Assembly: GCA_045635085.1 (NCBI GenBank)
Contig: JAZRBM010000008.1
Span: forward strand, 1 to 64,000
Reading direction: 5' to 3'
Source: Congzhengia sp045635085
Lineage (GTDB): Bacteria > Bacillota > Clostridia > UBA1381 > UBA9506
DNA: 64,000 bases
In this document: positions 7,600-15,881 of the stretch, piece after piece
How the letters are laid out: each line of letters begins with the position of its first letter
How positions within the stretch are numbered: position 1 is the first letter of the stretch
The notes under the pieces: model-generated
Seen by the model: only the letters and a program-made list of their open reading frames with translations
What the model was told of the DNA's origin: nothing
Database searches by the model: none
Program-made: the position numbers and the translations under genes

Positions 7600-8358
7600 T
7601 TACTCATATTCTTTATTCATAGATGGACTATTTATAATTTGATTTATTATATCATCTTCTGTTGCCATATTAGGTGTCCACATATAACATAAGGATTCTA
7701 AATCAATATCCCAGGCTTTATTGTATCGCATATACATAAGGCCATAACGATTTTCGTCATACTCAAAAATTGTTCCTCTTAAAATATTGTTATTGTCATC
7801 AATACCAAATTTTGCGGTTTCATTATCGTTTCTGTATACTGTTAAGTAAAATTCATATCCAATTGGATCAACATTTTTAAAAACAGAGTTTTTACTTATA
7901 AAACCATAATCATGTTCTATAAGATATTCTATTGTTCCAGATGGATAATAAACAGATGAAGATTTTAGGGCAGGCTCTTTTTCAATCCATTCAGCAATTT
8001 CATCTTGATTACCTGTTGCTTTTCCGTAATTTGCAAGGAATACAATATATTTGTTATCTACATCTTCAAATGCTTTATATTCTTCAGCTTCACATACGAT
8101 TGGTATTTTTTCTATCTCTGGAATTGTTACCTCTCTCCAAGAATTAGCAAGGCAAACATATCCAACTTTATCAGAGCCAAAATATTTAATTCCGTCTGCT
8201 GATGTCGTTATATTGTTATCTTCATCAAAAGACACACTTTTGTCATCATCTGCTTTAATAATTGGTACATATCCATCTGTATTATTTGCATTTTCATTAG
8301 AACAACCACATAAAAGCAAAATGGTTATTATGGTCATAATACATATAATCCTTTTCAT
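7600..8358 (-). CDS. Lipoprotein, element cargo
   Basis: 252 residues. It starts with MKR, a hydrophobic stretch and the lipobox LLCGC near residue 19, so it should be lipidated and held on the outer face of the membrane. The mature part is acidic and Asn-rich at its start. I do not recognise a domain in the remainder. The gene reads leftward with the zinc-ribbon gene upstream and ends at a shared terminator. It could be a surface-exclusion or signalling protein, but nothing in the sequence decides this. Confidence 0.65.
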   Translation of the reverse strand: MKRIICIMTIITILLLCGCSNENANNTDGYVPIIKADDDKSVSFDEDNNITTSADGIKYFGSDKVGYVCLANSWREVTIPEIEKIPIVCEAEEYKAFEDVDNKYIVFLANYGKATGNQDEIAEWIEKEPALKSSSVYYPSGTIEYLIEHDYGFISKNSVFKNVDPIGYEFYLTVYRNDNETAKFGIDDNNNILRGTIFEYDENRYGLMYMRYNKAWDIDLESLCYMWTPNMATEDDIINQIINSPSMNKEYE

Positions 8359-8386
8359 AAGTCCTTCTCCTTAATGTTTGATATAT

Positions 8387-8878
8387 TTATAAATTAGGGG
8401 TGTCCTTTGTATAAGTTATAATCTTTTCTTTACCACAAAATTTGCATTTATATACTTTCTTATATTTAGTTCGAGTACCAGAAATATATTGTTTGGTAGT
8501 ATATACAATCTCGCCATCTTTATTTTTCTGTTCAATTTCCATTGGAACATTAATATCCTTTGTTCCTATATTTTCTTCCCTCAAAAAAATTAAAGCACCA
8601 ATTTTTTTACATTCCATACATCTATTTTTAATACGTTTCCAAAATATAACCGACAAAACTATTATCGATATTACACCAATAATAAAAATGGGCATTATTA
8701 CTTTTAAAATCAAATTACTTTCTATTTCTACTTTTTTTACTAATGCAATTATGAACACAATAAAACTACCTATTTTTGCAGATACAAATGTCCAGATATA
8801 GCATAAAAATAATGTAATAACTATCAATAATATTTTTAAAATCTTAATTGACTTTATAGAGCAAACTATTTTTTCCAT
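8387..8878 (-). CDS. Membrane protein with C-terminal zinc-ribbon
   Basis: 163 residues with two or three membrane helices (about residues 13-50 and 57-83). Two CxxC pairs (CMECKK about residue 88 and CKFCGKE about residue 148) can bind one zinc. No family name can be given. It is 28 bases from the lipoprotein gene and probably co-transcribed. The ribosome binding site is weak. Confidence 0.55.
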   Translation of the reverse strand: MEKIVCSIKSIKILKILLIVITLFLCYIWTFVSAKIGSFIVFIIALVKKVEIESNLILKVIMPIFIIGVISIIVLSVIFWKRIKNRCMECKKIGALIFLREENIGTKDINVPMEIEQKNKDGEIVYTTKQYISGTRTKYKKVYKCKFCGKEKIITYTKDTPNL

Positions 8879-9016
8879 TTTTTCACATAATATAATCTAC
8901 CAACAGTTATATTAAACCTTTCTATAAAAATATGTTTTATGTTGTTAGGTGTTGCATAACATATTATATCATAGCAATTATAGAATTTCAAGAATAATTT
9001 GTGAGGTGTTGGCTAA

Positions 9017-9070
9017 CATACAAACTAATCGCAGTTTGATATACTTTTACAAAAGGTGGTAGTTTGTATG
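9017..9070 (+). promoter_or_regulatory. Inverted repeat around the promoter region of the HTH gene
   Basis: CATACAAACT (9017-9026) and AGTTTGTATG (9061-9070) are perfect inverted repeats, the second covering the ATG at 9068. A second pair of direct repeats AGGTGTTG..TAACAT lies at about 8948-8963 and 9004-9019. They are candidate operators, or an RNA hairpin that hides the start codon. Confidence 0.4.
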
Positions 9071-9301
9071 GGAAATAGAAAAAACGATGATACGATTTAT
9101 GACATAATTCGACGAAATATTAAAAAATACAGAAAAGAAAAAGGTATAACTTCTGCACAGTTGGCAGAAATGGTTGACCTTTCACACGATTTTATAAGAC
9201 AAATTGAAAGCGAAAAAACAAGATATAATTTTTCGGTGGAAACACTTTATAAAATATCTGTTGCACTTAATGTCAGTTTAGATAAGTTTGTCGAGCAATA
9301 A
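9068..9301 (+). CDS. Small XRE-family repressor
   Basis: 77 residues, essentially a single Cro/CI-type helix-turn-helix: KKYRKEKGITSAQLAEMVDL followed by SHDFIRQIE and a second helical part ending VALNVSLDKFVEQ. The start at 9068 is supported by AAGGTGG 9 bases upstream. It lies at the right end of the element next to the lysS junction. It probably controls element genes, and the inverted repeats in its own leader suggest autoregulation. Confidence 0.8.
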   Translation: MGNRKNDDTIYDIIRRNIKKYRKEKGITSAQLAEMVDLSHDFIRQIESEKTRYNFSVETLYKISVALNVSLDKFVEQ

Positions 9302-9302
9302 T

Positions 9303-9341
9303 AAAAACACGCAAGATACATTTTGTATTTTGCGTGTTTTT
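9303..9341. terminator. Terminator after the XRE repressor
   Basis: AAAAACACGCAA and TTGCGTGTTTTT form a stem with an inner ATAC/GTAT part, followed by a T run. Confidence 0.85.
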
Positions 9342-9381
9342 CGTTATAATCTTAATATAATTTGAGCATGTTCTCTTTATT

Positions 9382-9401
9382 TGGTCGCAAATCGGTCGCA
9401 A
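9382..9401. repeat. Right-end integrase arm sites
   Basis: GGTCGCAAATCGGTCGCA at 9382-9399 is identical to 2211-2228 near int. It lies about 55 bp inside the right junction. Confidence 0.7.
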
Positions 9402-9442
9402 ATTTCATATCAAACATCTCAAAATCCCCATAAATAGAGGCT

Positions 9443-9471
9443 TTACTTGTCCGACGGCTTCATTGTGGGGA
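9443..9471. repeat. Right attachment site in the 3' end of lysS
   Basis: The last nine codons of lysS. The core 9454-9471 is identical to 2087-2104. The element supplies the terminal codons (SDK-stop), so the gene stays intact after integration. Confidence 0.85.
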
Positions 9472-10996
9472 ATAAAAGCACGTCACGGATGGCTGATGCA
9501 TCTGTTAACAGCATACACATTCTGTCAATACCAAAACCGATACCGCCAGTAGGAGGCATACCGATTTCGAGTGCATTCATAAAGTCTTCGTCCGTTGTGT
9601 TTGCTTCCTCATCGCCCAGAGCAAGCAGGGCTTCCTGTGCGCGGAAACGTTCTCTTTGGTCGATTGGATCGTTTAATTCTGAGTATGCGTTTGCCATTTC
9701 CCAACCGTTCATAAAGAACTCAAAGCGTTCAACGTAGTTGGGGTCAGTTGGCTTTTTCTTTGTAAGAGGAGAAATTTCAATCGGGTGGTCCATAACGAAT
9801 GTTGGCTGAATGAGGTGTTCTTCTACATATTCTTCAAAGAACAGATTTAAAATATCGCCCTTTTTATGATGCTCCTCAAATTCAACGTGGTGTTCTTTAG
9901 CCACGCGGCGAGCCTCCTCAACAGAGTTTATTTCGTTAAAGTCAACACCTGCGTATTTTTTAACAGCGTCTACCATTGTAATTCTTTCAAACGGCTTTCC
10001 AAGATCCATTTCGATTCCGTTATAAACTATTTTTGTTGTGCCTAAAACCTCTTGTGCTACATGCCTATAAAGATTTTCCGTTAAGTCCATCATACCGTGA
10101 TAATCAGTGTATGCCTGATACAATTCCATTAATGTAAACTCGGGATTATGACGAGTATCCAGTCCTTCGTTTCTGAAAACTCTGCCTATTTCGTAAACGC
10201 GCTCAAGTCCGCCGACGATAAGTCGCTTTAAATATAGTTCCAATGAGATACGAAGCTTAAAGTCTTCGTCTAATGCGTTAAAATGTGTTTCAAAGGGACG
10301 AGCAGCAGCGCCGCCTGCATTAGAAACGAGCATAGGAGTTTCAACTTCTAAAAAGTCCTGCTCGTTTAGATAGCTTCTTATAGCTGCGATAATTTTTGAA
10401 CGCTTGATAAAAGAATCCTTAACATCTGCATTCATAATAAGGTCGACATAACGCTGGCGATAACGCAGGTCAGTGTTTGTCATACCGTGGAATTTTTCAG
10501 GCAGAGGCTGCAGGGACTTTGATAAAAGCGTAATCGAGCTTATGCGGATAGAAACTTCGCCGGTCTGTGTGGTAAATACCTCGCCTGTTGCGCCGACGAT
10601 ATCGCCGATATCATATTTTTTAAATGTATTGTAAGCGTCCTCGCCTAAAAGGTCCATTTTTACAAAAAGCTGGATTCTGCCGCCCATATCCTGAATGTCA
10701 GCAAAGCCAACCTTACCCATTCCTCGCTTTGACATAATTCTGCCTGCAACGGTGACAGTTTGTCCGTCTAAAGGAGAAATTTTTGCAATGATTTGCTTTT
10801 CCTCTCCGCGAACTGTCACTGTGCGTTCCTCGGTTTTGCAGCCATTTAAAATATCTGAAGATGAGTGTGTGCGATTAAATTTAGTTATTAAAAAGGGGTC
10901 ACATCCTGCGTCAACTAATTCTTTTAGCTTGTCGCGTCTGACCTGTAAAATTTCTGAAAGCTCCTGTTGTGGAGCGTGATTATTTTCTTGTGACAT
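9443..10996 (-). CDS. lysS: Lysyl-tRNA synthetase, class II
   Basis: It charges tRNA-Lys in the cytosol. An N-terminal OB-fold anticodon domain (about 65-165) precedes the class II core: motif 2 RVYEIGRVFRNEGLDTRHNP (about residues 265-285) and motif 3 GFGIDRM near the C terminus. 517 residues is somewhat longer than the usual 490-500. The last codons double as the integration site of the mobile element and are supplied by it. Preceded leftward by AGGAGGCG, 8 bases from the ATG. Confidence 0.97.
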   Translation of the reverse strand: MSQENNHAPQQELSEILQVRRDKLKELVDAGCDPFLITKFNRTHSSSDILNGCKTEERTVTVRGEEKQIIAKISPLDGQTVTVAGRIMSKRGMGKVGFADIQDMGGRIQLFVKMDLLGEDAYNTFKKYDIGDIVGATGEVFTTQTGEVSIRISSITLLSKSLQPLPEKFHGMTNTDLRYRQRYVDLIMNADVKDSFIKRSKIIAAIRSYLNEQDFLEVETPMLVSNAGGAAARPFETHFNALDEDFKLRISLELYLKRLIVGGLERVYEIGRVFRNEGLDTRHNPEFTLMELYQAYTDYHGMMDLTENLYRHVAQEVLGTTKIVYNGIEMDLGKPFERITMVDAVKKYAGVDFNEINSVEEARRVAKEHHVEFEEHHKKGDILNLFFEEYVEEHLIQPTFVMDHPIEISPLTKKKPTDPNYVERFEFFMNGWEMANAYSELNDPIDQRERFRAQEALLALGDEEANTTDEDFMNALEIGMPPTGGIGFGIDRMCMLLTDASAIRDVLLFPTMKPSDK

Positions 10997-11090
10997 AAAA
11001 AACGCCTCCTAATGCACATCATAATTATGTATATTATACTACAAATTCTGTTGTTTGTAAAATGTTTTTTTGATAATTGGAAAAAATCTT

Positions 11091-11132
11091 AAAAAAGAAA
11101 AAATATGCGCCGCATACAAAAACGTATACGGC
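11091..11132 (-). terminator. Terminator downstream of tRNA-Arg
   Basis: Minus strand GCCGTATAC pairs with GTATGCGGC (one G-U) and is followed by a T-rich tract. Confidence 0.75.
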
Positions 11133-11138
11133 ACCCCT

Positions 11139-11213
11139 TGGCACCCCCAATAGGAATCGAACCTATAACTGTCCCTTAGGAGGGGACTGTTATATCCATT
11201 TAACTATGGGGGC
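11139..11213 (-). tRNA. tRNA-Arg (anticodon CCU), CCA encoded
   Basis: Reading leftward, the acceptor GCCCCCA pairs with TGGGGGT, the D arm GTTA with TAAC, the anticodon stem GTCCC with GGGAC around loop CTCCTAA, and the T arm ATAGG with CCTAT around TTCGATT. Discriminator G is followed by an encoded CCA. It decodes AGG. Confidence 0.95.
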
Positions 11214-11264
11214 GCGTCTTTAGTATTTTATCACAAAAAAACTCTTTTGTAAAGTAAGAAAGAG

Positions 11265-11293
11265 TTGATTTTTTTAATAAACTAATGTATAAT
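11265..11293 (+). promoter_or_regulatory. Sigma-A promoter of the prfA operon
   Basis: TTGATT (11265-11270), 17-base spacer, TATAAT (11288-11293), 36 bases before the ATG of prfA. Confidence 0.8.
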
Positions 11294-11329
11294 ATAGCAT
11301 GAAAAAATATTGATTTTAGGAGAACGTAT

Positions 11330-12403
11330 ATGTTTGATAAATTATCTTTGATAGAAGAAAGATATGAAGAACTCAGCCAAAAGGTTTCAGACCCTGCAGT
11401 TATAGCGGATTCACAAAACTTTGCCAAATTATGCAAAGAGCAGTCTGACATTGCCCCGATTGTGGAAAAATACAGAGAATACAAACAGGCAAAGGATGCA
11501 ATCCGTGAGGGCGAGGAAATACTTCTAGACCCTGATATGGACAAAGAAATGAAAGAACTTGCCGAAGAGGAAATAAAAGAAAGCAAAGAAAAAATAGAAA
11601 AGCTCTCTAACGAGCTGAGAATACTTCTTTTGCCTAAAGACCCTAACGATGACAAGAGCGTTATTGTAGAAATAAGAGGCGGAGCAGGCGGAGAAGAGGC
11701 GGCTCTTTTTGCGGGTGATTTGTTTCGTATGTTTACAATGTATGCCGAGGCGAACAGATGGAAGACTGAAATTTTAAGCTCTAACCCTACTGATATTGGC
11801 GGCTATAAGGAAATATCCTTTAGCATTGAAGGACAAGGGGCCTACTCAAAGCTTAAGTTTGAGTCAGGAGTTCACCGCGTTCAGAGAATTCCGTCAACCG
11901 AATCGGGCGGCAGAATACATACATCTACTGTTACTGTTGCTGTGCTTCCTGAGGTTGAAGAGGTTGAGGTAAATATTGATGCAAACGACTTAAGAATTGA
12001 CGTATTCCGCGCAGGCGGCCCTGGGGGTCAGTGCGTAAACACAACAGACTCTGCAGTCCGTATAACTCACATACCAACGGGACTTGTGGTGTCCTGTCAG
12101 GACGAAAAATCACAGCACAAAAACAAGGATAAGGCGATGAAAATTCTTCGTTCAAGACTTTATGACTTAGTGCAGCAGGAGCAACACGACAAAATCGCAT
12201 CAGAGCGCAAAAGTCAGGTAGGCACGGGCGACAGAAGTGAGCGAATAAGAACATACAATTTCCCGCAGGGAAGAGTTACTGACCATAGAATAGGACTTAC
12301 ACTCCACAAACTGGACGCTATACTAAACGGAGATATGGAAGAGTTAATCAGCGCGCTGATTACAACGCATCAGTCAGAACTTTTGGCAGGAGAACAGGAG
12401 TAG
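11330..12403 (+). CDS. prfA: Peptide chain release factor 1
   Basis: It releases the peptide at UAA and UAG stop codons. 357 residues, normal length. An N-terminal helical domain is followed by the PCRF region, and the catalytic loop GGPGGQCVNTTDSAVRITH lies near residue 230. The Gln of GGQ is present; the residue after it is Cys where many RF1 have His. AGGAG lies upstream of the ATG. It heads a small operon with the RibU-like gene (3 bases later) and mscL. Confidence 0.97.
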   Translation: MFDKLSLIEERYEELSQKVSDPAVIADSQNFAKLCKEQSDIAPIVEKYREYKQAKDAIREGEEILLDPDMDKEMKELAEEEIKESKEKIEKLSNELRILLLPKDPNDDKSVIVEIRGGAGGEEAALFAGDLFRMFTMYAEANRWKTEILSSNPTDIGGYKEISFSIEGQGAYSKLKFESGVHRVQRIPSTESGGRIHTSTVTVAVLPEVEEVEVNIDANDLRIDVFRAGGPGGQCVNTTDSAVRITHIPTGLVVSCQDEKSQHKNKDKAMKILRSRLYDLVQQEQHDKIASERKSQVGTGDRSERIRTYNFPQGRVTDHRIGLTLHKLDAILNGDMEELISALITTHQSELLAGEQE

Positions 12404-12406
12404 TGT

Positions 12407-12979
12407 ATGAAAAAAGCATCTAACACAAAGAAAATCGTGATGATTGGCACGTTTTCGGCGATTGCGTTTGTTTTGCAAATGCTCGGCAGCATGATGGGAT
12501 TAAAAGTCGGCGGCTTTTTAGAAATAGAATTTTCTGATTTGCCGGCACTGATTATCACCTTTGCATATGGACCTTTATCGGGCGTTTTGGTTGAGCTTTT
12601 GAAAAATTTGCTTCATTGCTTGATGACGTCTACGGGATTTGTGGGAGAACTTGCAAACTTTGTTATAAACGGCACGTTTGTTTTTGTTGCAGGATTGATT
12701 TATAAATATCATAAAAACTTTAAGTGGGCGATCATATCGCTTATTTTAGCGACTATTTCGATGGCGATAGCGGGAATTTTTGCAAATCTTTACATAATGC
12801 TTCCCCTTTATATGCCCACTGCACCAACGGATGTAAAAATGAATCTGGTTTTAGCAACTATTCTGCCATTTAACTTAGTTAAAGGCGCTATAATATCTGC
12901 TATAACAATGTTAATGTATAAAAGAATATCACCAATACTCAAGTTTTCAGGAAAAAAACGTAAGGAAAGAGGGAATTAA
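12407..12979 (+). CDS. ribU: ECF transporter S component, RibU-like (riboflavin)
   Basis: 190 residues, six membrane helices. EIEFSDLPALIITFAYGPLS and the later KNLLH and GELANFVI stretches match the riboflavin-binding RibU family, which works with a shared EcfT/EcfA energising module (not in this window). No FMN riboswitch is visible; the gene follows prfA by 3 bases and shares its promoter. Substrate is inferred from motif similarity and could be another flavin-like compound. Confidence 0.8.
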   Translation: MKKASNTKKIVMIGTFSAIAFVLQMLGSMMGLKVGGFLEIEFSDLPALIITFAYGPLSGVLVELLKNLLHCLMTSTGFVGELANFVINGTFVFVAGLIYKYHKNFKWAIISLILATISMAIAGIFANLYIMLPLYMPTAPTDVKMNLVLATILPFNLVKGAIISAITMLMYKRISPILKFSGKKRKERGN

Positions 12980-12980
12980 A

Positions 12981-13385
12981 ATGTGGAAAGAATTTAAAGA
13001 GTTTGCATTTCGCGGAAATGTAATCGACATGGCTGTCGGTGTTGTAGTCGGCGGTGCTTTTGGAAAAATCGTAACGTCTTTAGTAAATGACATCATAACT
13101 CCAATTATCGGCATATTGACATCAGGAGCAGATGTTAAAGACCTCGCTGTGCAGCTTTCAACAGCAGCAGATGGCACACCGAACGTATTAAGCTACGGTA
13201 TGTTTATCCAGAACATTATCGACTTTTTGATTATTGCTTTTTCAATTTTTATGTTTGTAAAACTTATAAACACAGCAAAGAAAAGATTTGAAAAAAAGCA
13301 GGAAATAATAGAAGAAATCAAAGAAGAAAAACCGACAACGGAAGATCTGCTTAAAGAAATAAGAGATTTGTTAAAGGACAAATAA
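12981..13385 (+). CDS. mscL: Large-conductance mechanosensitive channel
   Basis: 134 residues. The N terminus WKEFKEFAFRGNVIDMAVGV is the family signature, with the first helix (about 15-45), a periplasm-side loop, the second helix near 70-95 and a C-terminal acidic-basic helix EEIKEEKPTTEDLLKEIRDL. It acts as a pressure-release valve in the cytoplasmic membrane. It starts 1 base after the RibU stop and ends the operon at a strong terminator. Confidence 0.96.
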   Translation: MWKEFKEFAFRGNVIDMAVGVVVGGAFGKIVTSLVNDIITPIIGILTSGADVKDLAVQLSTAADGTPNVLSYGMFIQNIIDFLIIAFSIFMFVKLINTAKKRFEKKQEIIEEIKEEKPTTEDLLKEIRDLLKDK

Positions 13386-13395
13386 AAATACATAA

Positions 13396-13437
13396 AAAAG
13401 TGCCGGCTTGGAATTGCTCCGAGCCGGCGTCTTTTTT
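13396..13437. terminator. Strong terminator after mscL
   Basis: GCCGGCTTGGA pairs with TCCGAGCCGGC (one G-U), followed by a T run. It also lies at the end of the convergent PLP enzyme gene. Confidence 0.9.
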
Positions 13438-14716
13438 ACTTATTTAGCTTTATAATATTGTCAGCAGCACACAGCACAGAGAGCTTTCCGCTTTCATACG
13501 TCAGTCCGCCCTGCATATACGCAGCAAATGGCTCGCGCAGAGGACCGTCTGCTGATATTTCGATGCTTGAGCCGGAAACAAACGCACCAGCCGCCATAAT
13601 TACCTGGTCAGAATACCCCGGCATATCCCATGGTTTTGGTACAACGTACGAGTCGATAGGAGCGCCGCGTTGGATTCCCTCACAAAAAGCACACAGATTT
13701 TCGGCCGAGTTAAGCTTTACAGCCTGGATGATATCGCCGCGGACCTCGTGGGATGTAGGTGCAACCTCAAATCCTAAAAGTGAAAACATTTCAGCTGCAA
13801 AAACAGCGGTTTTAAGGCTCTGTGCAACAGTGTGCGGAGCCATGAAAAAGCCCTGATACATATGTCTGTTCATGCCAAGCGATGCCCCGACTTCAGCTCC
13901 GATTCCGGGAGAGGTAAGCCTGTATGAAATCTGCTCAACCAAATCTTTTCGGCCGGCAAGATACCCGCCGCACAGTGCAAGACCTCCGCCGGGATTTTTT
14001 ATAAGTGAACCTGCTAAAATGTCAGCGCCGACATTTGTAGGCTCGTACTTTTGCACAAATTCGCCGTAGCAGTTATCAACCATAACAACAACATCAGAGC
14101 GTATATTTTTGATAAAATCTATAACATCAGCGAGCTCTTCTACGGTGTATGACTCCCTCCAGGCATATCCTTTGGAGCGCTGCAGTTCTACCATCTTAAC
14201 CTTTTTATTCTTTAAAACCTCTCCAATAGCGGATTTGTCTATTTTTCCGCAAGGGGTAAGTGAAACCTCTATGTAGTCAATGCCCCATTCTTTTAAGCTT
14301 CCGTTTTTTTCTCCTCGTTTTCCTATGATTTCTTCCAGTGTGTCATAAGGAGCGCCTGTTGCTGAAACCAAAATATCCCCCGGGCGCAATATCCCGAAAA
14401 GGCACGAGCAGATAGCGTGTGTTCCTGATACTATTGAATGACGCACTAAGGCATCATCTGCACCAAATACGTCGGCGTAAATTTTTTCTAACGTGTCTCG
14501 CCCTAAATCGTCATATCCGTAGCCCGTAGACATACCAAGATGGGCCTCTGACACTCTGTGGGAAGAAAAAGCACGCATAACCTTAAGCTGATTATACTCT
14601 GCGGTTTCGTTAATCGCCGAAAAGGTATCATAAATGTTTTCTTCGGCTTTTTTAGCCAGGTCCAGCACACGGTCTGACAAGCCGTATTCTTCTTTTAAAA
14701 TGTTCGTCGTTTCCAT
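13436..14716 (-). CDS. PLP-dependent methionine gamma-lyase/aluminium-resistance family protein (YnbB-like)
   Basis: 426 residues of the fold-type I Cys/Met metabolism PLP superfamily. Visible features are VSGTHAICSCLFGIL (cofactor phosphate region), MVDNCYGEFVQ (Asp to the PLP ring) and AGSLIKNPGGGLAL with the probable Schiff-base Lys. The family is annotated as aluminium-resistance protein or methionine gamma-lyase-like; the physiological reaction is unclear to me. The start at 14716 overlaps the last base of the radical SAM stop region, so it is the last gene of a dgt-TSCPD-radical SAM-PLP run. Confidence 0.88.
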   Translation of the reverse strand: METTNILKEEYGLSDRVLDLAKKAEENIYDTFSAINETAEYNQLKVMRAFSSHRVSEAHLGMSTGYGYDDLGRDTLEKIYADVFGADDALVRHSIVSGTHAICSCLFGILRPGDILVSATGAPYDTLEEIIGKRGEKNGSLKEWGIDYIEVSLTPCGKIDKSAIGEVLKNKKVKMVELQRSKGYAWRESYTVEELADVIDFIKNIRSDVVVMVDNCYGEFVQKYEPTNVGADILAGSLIKNPGGGLALCGGYLAGRKDLVEQISYRLTSPGIGAEVGASLGMNRHMYQGFFMAPHTVAQSLKTAVFAAEMFSLLGFEVAPTSHEVRGDIIQAVKLNSAENLCAFCEGIQRGAPIDSYVVPKPWDMPGYSDQVIMAAGAFVSGSSIEISADGPLREPFAAYMQGGLTYESGKLSVLCAADNIIKLNK

Positions 14717-15630
14717 TATTTTTTTATTACTCCTTGTCCTGAAAAATCGGGGATAAAGCTCTCGCGGGCGGCGTCTCCTTCCTGGATAAAAGCATTTTTA
14801 ACACCGATTTTTACTGCATAGTCTATTAATTTTTCGTAGTCAGCGCCTTTTACTTTTTTGGCAAGATGAGGAAAATCCTTCAAATCCCCACAAGGCGTAT
14901 ACTGGCTCATAATAGAGATGTAGATACTGTCTTTATATGTGTCGTTTAAATATTTAATGATTCTTTTGCTTTCCTTTAGATTGTCAGGAAGCATAAGATG
15001 GCGCACGATGACGCCAGATTTCATAATTTCGTTTTCGTCAAATGTGCACCTAGGCTGCTGACGCACCATTTCAGCTATTGCAGCCTTTGCCACCTGCGGG
15101 TAATTTTCTGCTTTGGAATATAACCTTGAGTGCTCTTGGTCCATATACTTAAAATCAGGCAGATAAATATCTATTAATCCACAAAGCTGTGCTATGGCAT
15201 CAGCCTTTTCGTAGCCGCTTGAATTATATACAAACGGGAGGCCTATGCCCTCATTTTTAGCGAGTTTTATCGCTTTTATAACCTCGGGCAGAAAATGCCC
15301 TGCAGTAACTAAGTTTATGTTGTGAGCGCCGCTTTCCTTTAATTCAAAAAATATCTCACAAAGCCTTCCTGCATCAACCTCTATGCCTTCTAGTTTGTGT
15401 GAAATTTCGCGGTTCTGACAAAAGATACAGCCCAAGTTGCAGCCTGAAAAAAAGATAGTGCCTGAGCCATTTTTGCCCGACAGGCACGGCTCTTCCCACA
15501 TATGCAGCGTAGCGCGTGCGATAACAAGCTTATCGCTTGCGCCACACGCTCCCGTCTTGCCGCTTGTTCTTTTGCTGCCGCACTCTTTCGGGCAGAGTCT
15601 GCAGCTGTCTAAATTAAAAATATCTTTCAT
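14716..15630 (-). CDS. PflA-like radical SAM protein (COG1313-type)
   Basis: About 304 residues from the ATG at 15630. The radical SAM cluster is CNLGCIFCQNREIS (about residues 62-75). Ahead of it is a Cys-rich start CRLCPKECGS...CGA that may hold a second cluster or a zinc. The family resembles pyruvate formate-lyase activating enzymes, but no glycyl-radical enzyme gene is nearby. The start at 15630 is preferred because GGAGAG lies 3-8 bases upstream and the ATG overlaps the upstream stop (TAATG); a longer frame to 15678 would overlap the TSCPD gene. Confidence 0.85.
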   Translation of the reverse strand: MKDIFNLDSCRLCPKECGSKRTSGKTGACGASDKLVIARATLHMWEEPCLSGKNGSGTIFFSGCNLGCIFCQNREISHKLEGIEVDAGRLCEIFFELKESGAHNINLVTAGHFLPEVIKAIKLAKNEGIGLPFVYNSSGYEKADAIAQLCGLIDIYLPDFKYMDQEHSRLYSKAENYPQVAKAAIAEMVRQQPRCTFDENEIMKSGVIVRHLMLPDNLKESKRIIKYLNDTYKDSIYISIMSQYTPCGDLKDFPHLAKKVKGADYEKLIDYAVKIGVKNAFIQEGDAARESFIPDFSGQGVIKK

Positions 15631-15881
15631 TACTCTCCTGCTGCTTCTTCGATAGCACGTGCCAACTGGTCGGGACACGATGTGCCTTTTCCATTGCAGT
15701 TTATACCGCGAAGTCGCTTTATAACTTCACTTGCATCCATGCCTTCAACTAAGGCCGAGATTCCCTTTGCGTTTCCGTTACAGCCTCCTAAAAAGTGCAC
15801 ATTTTTGACTTTTTTGCTATCGTCTATTTCAAACTTAATCTGCATGGAGCAAATGCCCCTTGGTCTTACTGTATATTCCAT
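15630..15881 (-). CDS. TSCPD-domain protein (TIGR03905 type)
   Basis: About 83 residues, beginning MEYTVRPRGICS and containing FLGGCNGNAKGI and the namesake-like TSCPDQLARAI near the end. The same C-terminal domain occurs on some vitamin B12-dependent ribonucleotide reductases; the free-standing protein has unknown function. The ATG at 15881 is the last codon of a 187-bp repeat (copy A), and an ATG 12 bases further upstream in the same frame is also in the repeat. The stop overlaps the start of the radical SAM gene. Confidence 0.85.
   Translation of the reverse strand: MEYTVRPRGICSMQIKFEIDDSKKVKNVHFLGGCNGNAKGISALVEGMDASEVIKRLRGINCNGKGTSCPDQLARAIEEAAGE

Larger units (their letters stand above)
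2087..9471. mobile_element. 7.4 kb integrative mobilizable-type element in lysS with CRESS-type Rep
   Basis: The element is bounded by an 18-bp perfect direct repeat (2087-2104 and 9454-9471), which extends with two mismatches to 29 bp over the last codons of lysS. Leftward genes are a small protein, membrane protein, FtsK/TcpA-like ATPase, Rep, Xis and Int. Rightward genes are two regulators. Leftward cargo is a lipoprotein and a zinc-ribbon membrane protein. Arm-type repeats GGTCGCAAATCGGTCGCA occur inside both ends. There is no conjugation machinery beyond the ATPase, so it probably needs a helper for transfer. Known relatives in architecture are streptococcal IMEs with viral-Rep-like relaxases and TcpA-type coupling proteins. 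Confidence 0.85.

Noticed and set aside
2087..9471. Integrated filamentous phage (inovirus) instead of a mobilizable element
   Set aside because: An FtsK/Zot-like ATPase and a rolling-circle Rep fit, but there is no small coat-type protein with signal and single helix, and Xis/Int are of the Tn916 type.
11330..12403. GGQC in place of GGQH in release factor 1 as a sign of altered function
   Set aside because: The catalytic Gln is kept and, as far as I know, the following residue varies in Clostridia.
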